Positions 47,101-55,183 of a stretch of 64,000 bases of DNA are shown here, in pieces. Every line of letters starts with the position of its first letter. Within the stretch, counting starts at the first letter, position 1. Source of the stretch: Rhea pennata. Taxonomy: Eukaryota > Chordata > Aves > Rheiformes > Rheidae. Location of the stretch: contig NC_084677.1 in NCBI RefSeq assembly GCF_028389875.1, forward strand, positions 8,040,017 to 8,104,016, read 5' to 3'. Below the pieces are notes generated by a model, which made no database searches, was not told where the DNA came from, and saw nothing but the letters and a program-made list of their open reading frames with translations. A program made the position numbers and the translations under genes.

Positions 47101-48105
47101 ATGTTATCAAATATAATGAAACAATTTACTGTCTGGATGAAAATGCTAGTGTGTAAAAATATTAGTCAAAAAATTATCCAAAACAATAAAACATACAGAA
47201 ACAGAAAAGATTTTACACAGATCAGTGTGACTGAAGTCCTTTTTATCTTATTTTTTCAATTACACTAAACTTCACTCAGAATAATACATGCTTTTTCTCA
47301 ATGAATGCCCCAAATTAATCCCCAGCACCACTAAGGTTAATCTGTGCTGCTATATAAGTGGCCTCTGAACACCCAAATATATAAATACCTATATTACAAT
47401 GTAAGCACTCCTCCAGTTCCAACATTCAGACACTGTAAATTATTATTCACATTCTAACAATTACTTAAACGATGATTAAAAACAAGCAAGCAAAATAAAA
47501 CAAGATGCTCCATTTTAAAACCCCTTCTGGAAACACAAAGATACCTTCATTACCTCATACTGTTCCTGTGTCCCCGGATAGGGCAAAGTAGACCTAAAAA
47601 AAATAAATAAGAAAAACTTCTTGCATGCACTGCTCAAGAGATCATTTTGGAGAATACTGGTTCTTATAAGAGTGTCACATGCTGCAACAAGCTAGATCTG
47701 TAAATATTATCTATTGTCTGCACCGAACTAGACAGAAGTTCTGTGGAATAGCTGTGATTAAACAATTGTATGTGTTCTTAATACTAATGATAATTTTGAT
47801 TTAAAGTTACATAACCAGTTTTAATGCTGCTGTTCAAGACATTAAGATTTTGAAAGTTTGAGTTTAAAACAATTTTTCTTCTCCTCCACTGTGCAAAAAT
47901 GACTTATATATGAGAACTGCAGTCTTTCTGTAAGTATTATGAAATAACAGATTATCTGTCAAAAGAATACATAAGTTTTAATGAAGTCATATCAGTCATG
48001 CTAGAAGAAACTTAAAAAAAAAAATACAAACACATACTCTATAAACTGAAGTCCTTTCTTAATGTCCTGTTGTCTAATGCTCCTCTCTTCTGATACATTG
48101 GACAT
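25940..48105 (-). CDS. ZC3H7A: ZC3H7A, zinc finger CCCH domain-containing protein 7A, complete coding region
   Basis: Twenty-two coding exons join in phase into 976 codons plus TAA. The product begins MSNVSEER and ends FLFKDLN, both as in the mammalian protein as I recall it. Domains in order: TPR-like helices (about 37-155); a low-complexity Ser/Pro/Ala linker (about 183-395); a Cys/His-rich region from QACQLCFVKKG on; CCCH fingers at 512-531 (last ligand is Tyr), 640-658, 780-799 and 912-930; and a C2H2 finger at 864-886 (CX2CX12HX5H) of the U1-like RNA-binding type. Family knowledge: ZC3H7A and its paralogue ZC3H7B bind RNA and have been linked to microRNA processing. The gene lies directly upstream of TXNDC11 on the same strand, as in mammals. 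Promoter: a CpG island with a CCAAT array. All key ligands of the last three CCCH fingers are present. Confidence 0.97.
27197..27360 (-). CDS. ZC3H7A: ZC3H7A exon 22, C2H2 finger
   Basis: 164 bp, acceptor AAACAG/GTGG, donor GATAG/GTATGT. Encodes VDFHCWMCGKNCNSEKQW, then QGHISSEKHKEK: a C2H2 finger with CX2CX12HX5H spacing (864, 867, 880, 886), typical of RNA-binding U1-like fingers. It ends with SICD, the first Cys of the fourth CCCH finger. Confidence 0.97.
27687..27820 (-). CDS. ZC3H7A: ZC3H7A exon 21
   Basis: 134 bp, acceptor CATTAG/TTC, donor GTTACA/GTAAGT. Encodes QDLEQLYDIWLKSQKPEKGD, then a polar linker to NKENGKQIHMPTDYAEVT (residues 816-859), between the third CCCH and the C2H2 finger. 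Confidence 0.95.
28662..28770 (-). CDS. ZC3H7A: ZC3H7A exon 20, third CCCH finger
   Basis: 109 bp, acceptor TTCTAG/TTG, donor TAGCA/GTAAGT. Encodes LCNHIASGKKCQYDGNCSFA then HSPEEREMWTYMKENS. The finger has CX8CX5CX3H spacing (C780, C789, C795, H799), all ligands intact. Confidence 0.96.
29293..29398 (-). CDS. ZC3H7A: ZC3H7A exon 19
   Basis: 106 bp, acceptor ATCTAG/GTGG, donor TTTGAT/GTATGT. Encodes WTKDRRVVLVMSNERKKWMT then IRPLPTKKQVPLQFD (residues 744-778), a basic segment leading into the third CCCH finger. Confidence 0.95.
29762..29895 (-). CDS. ZC3H7A: ZC3H7A exon 18
   Basis: 134 bp, acceptor CTTAAG/ATC, donor CACCC/GTAAGT. Encodes ILGNQMKHGSLNLKMKFVCG then QCWRNGQVNEPDRNKKYCSA and KARHP (residues 699-743), a conserved CX2C...C...H module preceding the third CCCH finger. 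Confidence 0.95.
30493..30569 (-). CDS. ZC3H7A: ZC3H7A exon 17
   Basis: 77 bp, acceptor TTGCAG/GTATT, donor TCACAG/GTATTT. Encodes GISHDTIVQESKKYWQNMEA then NAHGSQ (residues 673-698). A short helical linker that reads in phase between exons 16 and 18. Confidence 0.94.
30711..30736. repeat. 10-bp inverted repeat in TG/CA tract
   Basis: TAATGTGTGT and ACACACATTA flank a 6-bp A/T loop, followed by further CA repeats to about 30780. A hairpin or cruciform is possible; probably a by-product of a TG/CA microsatellite. Confidence 0.7.
32042..32061 (+). repeat. (AAT)n microsatellite
   Basis: About six units of ATA/AAT in ZC3H7A intron 16. Confidence 0.85.
32729..32910 (-). CDS. ZC3H7A: ZC3H7A exon 16, second CCCH finger
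   Basis: 182 bp, acceptor AAACAG/GTGCC, donor GAAACAG/GTATAG. Encodes CLVHILRETMVKYSKIRPFQ, then LCRHEVHYGCLREDKCFYAH (CX7CX5CX3H: C640, C648, C654, H658) and SLVELNVWIMQNET. Confidence 0.96.
33577..33604 (+). repeat. CA tract with central ACGT
   Basis: Two CA runs joined by CACGTGCACA: alternating purine-pyrimidine over nearly 28 bp, a Z-DNA-prone pattern. Confidence 0.8.
34970..35067 (-). CDS. ZC3H7A: ZC3H7A exon 15
   Basis: 98 bp, acceptor TTTCAG/AAATG, donor AACAA/GTATGT. Encodes KCFDHKPRIISKRNKDNSSS then CSHPAMHDFEDN (residues 580-611). Confidence 0.95.
35290..35486 (-). CDS. ZC3H7A: ZC3H7A exon 14, rest of first CCCH-like finger
   Basis: 197 bp, acceptor TTTTAG/ATG, donor TGTGAG/GTGCTG (a weak donor: little match beyond GT and +3). 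Encodes DVAAEEECRYPGHCTFAYCQ then EEIDVWTLERKGAF and GGNGKINFTVSRLLQEH. The CCCH spacing CX8CX5CX3 is kept but the fourth ligand position is Tyr (531). Confidence 0.95.
36561..36722 (-). CDS. ZC3H7A: ZC3H7A exon 13
   Basis: 162 bp, acceptor TTTCAG/GTCC, donor GCAAAG/GTATGC. Encodes PKLLDYAYHPSLEHKCKKDI then LIGRIKNSEDKSWKKIRPRP and TKTQYVGPYYICK (residues 460-513), a basic stretch ending with the first Cys (512) of the first CCCH-like finger. Confidence 0.96.
36958..37002 (+). repeat. Poly-T followed by poly-A
   Basis: A T tract with a few C interruptions (about 36 bp) runs directly into nine A. Self-complementary at the junction. Confidence 0.8.
38440..38632 (-). CDS. ZC3H7A: ZC3H7A exon 12
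   Basis: 193 bp, acceptor CAACAG/ATAAAT, donor AAAAG/GTAAGG. Encodes INGPSSLFGSENYMGITGQT, a variable segment, then NPLEGTHELRQACQLCFVKK (residues 396-459), the start of the Cys/His-rich half. Confidence 0.95.
38731..38747 (+). repeat. (AC)8 microsatellite
   Basis: Eight AC units in ZC3H7A intron 11, next to exon 12. Confidence 0.9.
39414..39478 (-). CDS. ZC3H7A: ZC3H7A exon 11
   Basis: 65 bp, acceptor CTTTAG/ATG, donor TTATTT/GTAAGT. Encodes DVSSSVSRDGTPALKSNNSP then LF (residues 374-395), part of the Ser-rich disordered linker; diverged from mammals but in phase. Confidence 0.9.
39621..39642 (+). repeat. (TGTT)5 microsatellite
   Basis: Five tetranucleotide units in ZC3H7A intron 10. Confidence 0.9.
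40423..40630 (-). CDS. ZC3H7A: ZC3H7A exon 10
   Basis: 208 bp, acceptor CTACAG/CAGAC, donor AAGAG/GTAACA. Encodes QTTGVRGPVPAGSVATSVPF then SASLLGTLPVGGGF and SSLENFCSSLSTFSISDPKR (residues 305-373), low-complexity linker with the conserved core PFSASLLGTLP. Confidence 0.94.
42337..42629 (-). CDS. ZC3H7A: ZC3H7A exon 9, with polyalanine tract
   Basis: 293 bp, acceptor TTTCAG/ATTT, donor GTAATG/GTAATG. Encodes DLSEQKQEI, six alanines made of a pure GCT repeat, SSSSNF, then LASVPVPSL and an acidic patch around GEELDELLDSVPDPDESV (residues 207-304). The donor sequence GTAATG is directly repeated, so the splice could in principle shift by six bases without changing frame. Confidence 0.93.
43168..43198 (-). 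CDS. ZC3H7A: ZC3H7A exon 8 (31-bp microexon)
   Basis: 31 bp, acceptor TCACAG/AATTC, donor TTAG/GTGAGT. Encodes NSSSVEDIEL (residues 197-206), matching the mammalian SVEDIE. Too short for open-frame detection; placed by splice signals and phase. Confidence 0.85.
43994..44035 (-). CDS. ZC3H7A: ZC3H7A exon 7 (42-bp microexon)
   Basis: 42 bp, acceptor TTGCAG/CCACC, donor GATAAG/GTAAGG. Encodes PPSSSPVSNDISDK (residues 183-196). Length is a multiple of three with phase 0 at both ends, so it could be skipped without a frameshift. Confidence 0.82.
44125..44205 (-). CDS. ZC3H7A: ZC3H7A exon 6
   Basis: 81 bp, acceptor TTTTAG/GATG, donor GCAAAG/GTAAGA. Encodes DENVIKLTQELAQKLGLKIR then KAYVRAK (residues 156-182), the helix after the TPRs. 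It is separated from exon 7 by an 89-bp intron. Confidence 0.95.
44774..44793 (+). repeat. (A)20 tract
   Basis: Pure run of 20 A in ZC3H7A intron 5; no element body recognised upstream of it. Confidence 0.9.
45815..45973 (-). CDS. ZC3H7A: ZC3H7A exon 5, TPRs
   Basis: 159 bp, acceptor TTATAG/GGTT, donor CCACAG/GTAGGT. Encodes GLHEKVLEDCEIALRLNENN, then FRALYRKAKALNELGKYKKA and YDAVAKCSLAVPQ (residues 103-155): TPR-type paired helices. Confidence 0.96.
46519..46716 (-). CDS. ZC3H7A: ZC3H7A exon 4, TPR start
   Basis: 198 bp, acceptor TTCCAG/TTATT, donor AATATG/GTAAGC. Encodes LFIRELVRNLFNEGNDVYRE, then GSLSHYTEAINIADYA and LHVNRIACYSNM (residues 37-102), the first TPR units. Confidence 0.96.
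47554..47593 (-). CDS. ZC3H7A: ZC3H7A exon 3 (40-bp microexon)
   Basis: 40 bp, acceptor TTTTAG/GTC, donor TATGAG/GTAATG. Encodes STLPYPGTQEQYE (residues 24-36), matching the mammalian YPGTQEQY. Placed by splice signals and by phase on both sides. Confidence 0.93.
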
Positions 48106-48141
48106 GTTATCCTGAACATTCACTTTCTGGAGGTGCAACTC
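48038..48141 (-). CDS. ZC3H7A: ZC3H7A exon 2 with start codon
   Basis: Acceptor TTTCAG/GAGTT at the right, donor ATAGA/GTATGT at the left. The start codon is at 48103-48105 (A at -3), with 36 nt of 5' UTR (48106-48141) before it. The frame upstream of the ATG has no stop within this exon and no other ATG. Encodes MSNVSEERSIRQQDIKKGLQ then FI. Confidence 0.93.
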
Positions 48142-51100
48142 CTGAAATACAGAAAGGAGGGGGAGGAAGGGAAAGGCTGTCAGTACATAGTAGTTCGCCT
48201 TTGTATCAGAAAGATCAAGTCTCACAGCAAAATCAAGTCCATCATACAAAGATTATGCTGCAGTGCAGCTTTAGAGAACACACTCTAGAGAAATTTCAGG
48301 CAAGCATTAAAGTTGCAACAGTAATACAACTAAAAGCCCCAACTTAGAACCAACATCTCCCCATCAGTGTCTAGAGTTACGTAACGTTTCGTCAAAAAAC
48401 CTCCCGTCCAATTTCTACTTTATCGTTGTCTTTCTACTTAATTACTCTTGGTGATGCAGAACCATGTTAGTGAAATTGAACCTTTAATGTAATTCCATAT
48501 TGTAAACTTGTCATTTAAATTTGATTTAAAATAGTCCAAATCAGTTAGTGATTTTCTTCATGTCTCAATTAATGGATTTATAACTATTGAAGTTAAATAG
48601 AGTAAAACTTCAATGATGTGTAAAACCTTCAAGATAAGCCTAGCTGAAGTATGTTTTCAAGGTCATGTATAGCTATAAGCATCAGAACACAACTTATTTA
48701 CAAGAAGGGTCAGTAGGACAAAGTTTTATCCTGAAAAAAATAGAATTCTGAAAAAAAACTTTCAACTTGAGTAAAATTATATTTTTGAAGAAAATTATTG
48801 TATGTAAAGATTTATAGTAAAAAATATTAAGCTGCATGCAGTGTATTTTTCTTAACCAAACTAAACCATACTAACCCTCCCCCCAGTATTTTGCATCAAG
48901 TTACAATTTCACACCACTAATGGAAGAACAAAAACAAAGGAAAATTAAAAACTCTAGCAAACTCAAAATCCCACTTGAACAGGAACCTGCTCAACATCAT
49001 GCCTTGCTTTCTCTGAATGATATGGAATATTGAAAACCACTGCAGAACTCCCAGCTCAGCTCCCAGAAGGCTGTTACAAACCTTTCTGAAAAACCCTTAA
49101 TACACATATGTATGAAAACCACATCATTTCAAGTCCTTAAGAGCCAGTCCTACCGTAACATGCACACACCTCAAATGAGCATAAGAAACCGAGTAGTTTC
49201 CTTGAGGTCACTAACAGGTTAACGGAAGCACTTCAAGGTCCCCACTTCACCTCGCTTTTCATTGTGACCTCCAGTACTAACAAGCTAAACAAAAGTCAGA
49301 CTCTGCAAGTAACTATTAACTAGCAGCCAGAATAGTTCACTGCCGTGAATTGTTCAAATCTTGTGTACTTAGATATCTAAATAACACTTAATAACACCTT
49401 TTCCAAGACTGAAAATAACCACTAAAACCTTTTGCAACTGTTTTTCTCATTATTTTATACATCATCTTTTCTCCCACAAATTATTAATCCCTACTGTGGT
49501 CGATGTACAAGAGAGGTTTATTATGAGAGAAATGTTGTACTGATTAAAAACAGTTTATTTGTGAAGAAATATGAATATAAATGCCAAGAGGAAATTTATC
49601 GTGCACCTGAACACCTTTGATTTACTCATTCATGAATTAGGCTTCAGAATTCAACCAATGGCAAGTAAGAAGAAATTCTCACGCTGACCAAAGTCAGCAG
49701 CCATGCAAGCATGTAATTCCCCACAAAAATAAGAAAGGTATTTAAACCATATTTTATACCCCTAAATTAACAATGGTAATATCTTGTCAAGACAAATCTG
49801 TGCAACTATTAAGATCAGCTTTAATCTATCCATTTCAAGCAACCCCAATGTTCCACACCAATGACTTGCAAAGACATCAAGAAAGTCCATTATAGCAAGT
49901 GATAGTATCTATCACTTTTAACATAGATATCAAAAAATAAATCATATATTGATACTGAGGATGTGCAGATCCAATTTCTCCATGATAATGAAAGTAATGG
50001 ATCTGTTACAAGTCAGCATCACAGTTAAAAGAATGGGAGGTGAGTGAGGTGCATATGCATGTAATGTAAACTTATTATTCAAAGCTGTTACTCTGCTGTA
50101 TTCCTGCTTATTCATCTGCACTCCTAAGACATTTAGACAAAATTGTATTTCTTTAATGAATTTGCAAAGTACATTGCTTAACATTGCCCCAATAGCTCAA
50201 CTGACTTCACTGCAAGAGATGAATTAAAACTGTCTCAGATAACACCCATAATGGCATCTCTTTCATCCAAATTATTCTTAGACTTTCTTGTGCAACCAGA
50301 AACACATCTGACTCAGTTATATACAGTTACACAAGGTAAATAGCAAAATTATCTTGACTCTTATTGTCATACAATCACTTTCAAAATTACCTAGTTATCA
50401 ACACTTTTTTTTTTCCCTCTATCCTCAGAGACAGGGTATAAAACAAAACAAAGCAAAACTGTATATATAAAAATTCTCCATTGCTTGTAACTCTTTAATA
50501 TCACAAAAACTGAGCCTATACGGTCAGTTTATTCTTTGTATGATTCACTGAAAGAGAGAAGCTAGAGAAAAATAGTACAGAATGTGAAAAAAGCAGACTA
50601 GCATACCAATGATGCAGCTTCCACATAGAGCCCACTGTTGCATAAATGTTGAACTTCAGCAACTGCTGCTGTAAATATGAACAATACAAAGTTTGGTCTG
50701 CTAAAGATAGCAAACCAAAAATGGCTTTCTAAAAACAAACAAGTTAGAGAGCAATTTATATTGGTTATTTTATCACACGTTTCAACCCATCCTATAAAGT
50801 GACAGAAAGTACACTGCCAGTAACCAACCAATGTCACCTTTTCTAACAGATACGGACCAGTCATACAAATAGGAGATAAGGAGGAAAACAAGCTTGCGCT
50901 AGTACTAGCACAGGGAAAACCTGTACTTTCCTCCTAGAAAAAGCCCACATATGCCTCTTACTGGTTACTTACGTTCCTTCTGGGACAGGGCTAGACAATT
51001 TCTTTGTTCTGTACACTTTGTCATTTCTGATGCATTCAAGATAATTTTAAAGAACATCCCTAGTAATTTAGGATATACCTGTGATAACTCTTTAGGCACA

Positions 51101-54100
51101 AGGCACAAAAGAACAATTGCCAGACTACCTTGCAAAGCAAAATGGATCTTTGGAATGAAAGCCAATCAATTTCACATATACCCCATTTAAACAGAATGGG
51201 CAGAACTTTCTGTAAAACGCAGAGAATTTAGTTTATCTATAGAAGGAACACTGGCCTTGGTTATTCTGAAAAGGAAGGTCACACTATTTAACAACCGTAG
51301 ACAGTCTCACCTTTCCATTCCTAAGCCTGAAGTCTAACAAGCACCACTATTCAGGTCTGACGTGGCATTTTTCAGAGATTCCAAACTCAAGTGATTCATC
51401 AAAGGCAGCAAAGCACACAAAACTCCTGGGCAAAGACATGCCGTTCATCCTGCATGCAACTTGACCAACTGAAAATTCAGTTTTGAAGATTAAGGAACTA
51501 GGCGAGATTAATTCTCTCTCACTGCACTAAATTGTCCAGCCAATTTACTTAGGTATGAATGAAGAAAAGAGGAAAAAATGCATACACACCACGGGGACCA
51601 GAAGTACTCCTACAGTGGATCAATGACCTTCAGCTGATCACATGATTCTGCCAGTTGCTCCATACTGGCAGTGACGGTTCCAGATATCATAAATATTCCC
51701 AACAGGTATAAAAGCCTTCTCTGCACCTTCAGGCCTAACTACTGCACTCCCTTCTCCACAAAGTAAAACTTAGAACATGTGCATTGCATAGATATGTTTT
51801 TTTTACGATGAAGTTCTCTTGCTATGCATCACAAAGTATTCAGTATTACTGCAATTACCAGGTTACAGAAATCTTAAATTAGATCTTCTTACAGCACAAA
51901 CTACATCAAAAGATTACATCATAATAAAATCATGCAGATCACTGATGAAGATTGTTGCAGATCATGAGCAGTGTCAGTGGCTCAGCTGAATTATAAATCC
52001 TGATTAGGGTGCAGACCTGATGAGAACTGCACTGTGCTAAGAGACCTCATTATGTACTATAATGTACTTCCGCCACTGGCAGAAGAGAATACATAAAAAG
52101 GCAAGAAACTCAAAACATTGGATGAACTCAGCCAAAATTAATCCATCATTTACCCCATTATATGTCAAAACTGTGATCAGCAATCAGAAACTGTGAAATC
52201 AAGACTCCGTACAAAATTAAAAATGAAAAGTTCATCAGTTTTCCTGTATAGGAAGACTTTATTCCTGAGCAGGAAAACTGTACTCAGTTTAGCTCCTAGA
52301 ATAAAGGGGATCCTGCAAATTGAAGGGGGAAGGCGGAAACACAACACTAGAACTGACCACATGACTCAAGAGCAGCACCGCCACCCTCTTCTCAGGGACG
52401 CTGAAGTTCCTCTCTGTTACTACCTCCAGCAGCGGAGTTCAAGCATCTAGATCCAAAAGGCTAAATAATTTCCACATTTAGGGACTCAGAAAGAAGGCCC
52501 CTACCTCAAGTGAGGCAAGGAAATAGCACCCACCACGCTACATCCTAACTGTTTCTTAGTGAGATGTCACTGACAGATATATCAGCACTGCACCCTGCTT
52601 CAAGCAACCCAAGAATCAAACTGGGCTTCAGGCACTTGTCCAATTTCAACTAAGCAAAGCCTGACCCAAAGGAGACTTCTCAAAGCAGCTTTATTGTTCA
52701 TCCTAACCATCTGACAGTTTCGACAAATGGTTACAAACTACAACACAAATCAAAATACGCCTTTCAGAGACTCTAAACTGCTCAATAGACTTAGTCTGGA
52801 ATCAAGATGAAGAAATGAAAACAAGAATTTTAATACCCAGAAGTCTGCTCAGTCTACTTGTTCCTGTCTTCTTTCCCATTCATTTTCTTCAATACCTCTC
52901 TATCTTTGGAAAAGGATGCAAGTTACATTTAAAACAGTTGCAGCAGTATTTCAATAACACAGTTTATTGAGTTTAGAAGACAGGAAATGGCAAAATTAAA
53001 ACTTGTGAAAGAAAGACTACACTGAGTCTTTCCATACAGGGCTTTAAAAGTAGTAGTTACCATGTAAATCATGAAAGCTGTTAGCTTTACTTAACTACCC
53101 TATTGCTTTTACCTACACAAAGTTTATGATTAAGAAGCGTTGTTATACATGCCTAAGAACAAAGAATTACTCTAACCATTGCGAGTTACTGAAGCACAAA
53201 TGCCCAAAGTCATAATCTGCAAGAACTGTTCCACATTTAAGGATTTAAAGTAGAAATATAAAAGAGGACATACTTTCAGAGTCTTATGATCACAGCTACA
53301 AAAGCTTTTTTAAAATATCTTCCTCCAGAAACACAGCCACAAAAGGTTTCATACACACAATCGTGCATCACTGGGCCATTACATAAGACACTTCAGACAT
53401 GCAACATGCAGGGGGAGGAGAGAAAGCAGCACACACACTCCGCCTATTTCAACAGTTTTGAGTTTGTTCCTGTGCTTAATTTAATACTTCTGGTTATAAT
53501 CACAGAATTTTGTTATGCCAGTTGCAAAGGCTTTTAACAAAAGACAAAAATAACTGTTTCTGGTGACAGAAATAAAACCTGAAACTAACTTCAGTGTTGT
53601 GAAATATCCAAATAAACACATAAAACAGAATATATAGTAATGGTTTAACACTAACTCATACTACATTCTTTATTTACCAGCAGCATTTTGTTACAACTCC
53701 TCTTACTCCTTCCCTACAGACAAAACAAAGAAGCACTGCTGAAGGTTTATTTTCTATTTTCATATCTTTCCTGTAATTTTCAATCCACAGGAAAGCAGGA
53801 GAGAACAAGGAAGCTCTGTAAAGTCACTTCATGCCCCTAACAAATGGAGGGGGTGGGCTGCAAGACTTCGATTTATGGTTCTCTCACCCATTTCACAAAA
53901 AGAACGCATCCAAAATTTGAACTGATGGAAAAGTAACTTAGTGATAAAACCAGATTTATTGACAGAATACTAAGAAAACTAAAAAGGCCAATTTAAAAAG
54001 CAAACAAAGCAAAGTTCAGCAATTGGCTCCGATGTCAGCAGCGAACGCTGGTCCTGCAGCGTGCCACGGCCCCGCTTTCCGCGGGACCGCCCTGCCCGCC

Positions 54101-54592
54101 CCAAGCAGCGGCAGCCGACAGCAGCACGGAGGCGAGAGCAACACCTCAACAAGCGAGGGAAACCGCAAATCGCAGCGTCTTTTCCCCACCATTCGCCTTT
54201 AAAAGGAGGGCTGAACCAAAGCGCAAGTTACGAGGACGCGCACTGGGAAGCCTGAACGCCAAAGCCGGGCCCGGGCGGGCCCCGCGGCTCCGGCCCGCCC
54301 GTTCTCCTGTCAGGCGCGGAGGTTTCGTTCCAGCCGCAGAGCTCCCCAAACGCCAGTTTTCCCTGGAGGAGAAGAGCGGCGCGGCCGGGCCGGGCCGGGC
54401 CTCCCGCCGCCTTTGTTCGCGCCAACGGCCCCGAGACCCCCCCTTCCCGGCGCGGCGCGGCCCGCACGACCGCGCCGGCGGAGCCCGCCGCGGCCGAGCC
54501 TGAGGGGCGGCGGGATGCCGCGCCGCGCCGCGCCGCGCTGCTGGGCGGCGGCGAGCCGCCGACCCTCCCCCCCCCCCCGCGGTAGCCCCTAC
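48142..54592. other. ZC3H7A intron 1 (6.45 kb)
   Basis: Separates the non-coding exon 1 from the start-codon exon. The last 550 bp (54040-54592) are CpG island; the rest is AT-rich, with a mildly GC-richer patch at 52310-52440. I see no exon or recognisable repeat. Confidence 0.65.
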
Positions 54593-54740
54593 CTGCTGCT
54601 CGGGCCCCGCGGGAGCGCAGCGCCAGGAAGGCGGAGCCAGTGGACCGGGCGCGCGCGGCGGCGGCGGCGGCGGCGACAACGGCGGCCCCTCCCCCGCTCC
54701 GCCCCCCGCGGCCCCGCCGCGCCCGCGCCCGCGCCGCCGC
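54593..54740 (-). other. ZC3H7A: ZC3H7A exon 1, non-coding
   Basis: A donor CAGCAG/GTAGGG (minus strand) ends a GC-rich region at 54593. The first base of the transcript is not visible; placing it 60-100 bp downstream of the nearest CCAAT box (54811) gives about 54715-54750. The exon would include a (CGG/CCG) run of about seven units at 54657-54676. Confidence 0.5.
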
Positions 54741-54810
54741 CGCGCGCGCCCCCTGCCGTCGGGAGGCCGCGGGCACAGGGCGGCACCGCCCCACCGTGCA
54801 GCCCGACACC

Positions 54811-54959
54811 ATTGGCCGGAGCGGCAGGAGGCCAAGCTTTGCCATTGGCTGGTCACCTATGTTTTTGGAAAGTGGCATTTCTGATTGGCGGCGGCTTCTT
54901 AGGTCTTTGCTGATGATTGGCTGGCCCCTGCCAGCCTGCCCCCCTCTCTTTTCTATTGG
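54811..54959 (-). promoter_or_regulatory. Array of five CCAAT boxes
   Basis: ATTGG on the plus strand (CCAAT in the ZC3H7A sense) at 54811, 54844, 54884, 54916 and 54955. Spacings are 33, 40, 32 and 39 bp. Four are followed on the plus strand by C (ATTGGC) or the like, typical of NF-Y sites. All five have the same orientation. Confidence 0.7.
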
Positions 54960-55155
54960 CTAGCGGGCCCACACCCAGGCCCTGCTATCGCCCGCGACGA
55001 GCCGGTGCGGTTGATGCTTGAACCTCCGGTTGGTTCCCCGCATCCCCCTTCAGAAGCGGGACTGACGTAGGGAGCCACACGGGAGCTCTCGCTCCCAGGG
55101 ACGTCCCCCTCCCCCCGCGCCGGCGCAGCAGCCGCTGGGCCGTGAGCGCTCCGCT

Positions 55156-55183
55156 CTGCGCATGCGCCGGCGCGCGTGCGCCG
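55156..55183 (+). promoter_or_regulatory. NRF1-type sites
   Basis: TGCGCATGCGCC at about 55157-55168 matches the palindromic NRF1 motif, and a GCGTGCGCC-type half site follows about 15 bp on. These lie on the side of the island away from ZC3H7A, so they could serve divergent transcription. Confidence 0.5.

Larger units (their letters stand above)
40631..48037. other. ZC3H7A introns 2-9
   Basis: AT-rich introns of 89 bp (intron 6) to about 1.7 kb (intron 9). A 20-base A run lies at 44774-44793 and a 10-bp tandem duplication (GTCTAATAAA) near 43311-43330. I see no extra exon or regulatory motif. Confidence 0.7.

Noticed and set aside
54146-54913. Open frames of 166-236 codons in the ZC3H7A CpG island
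   Set aside because: Same composition effect; no conserved residues, and the true start codon is in exon 2 at 48105.
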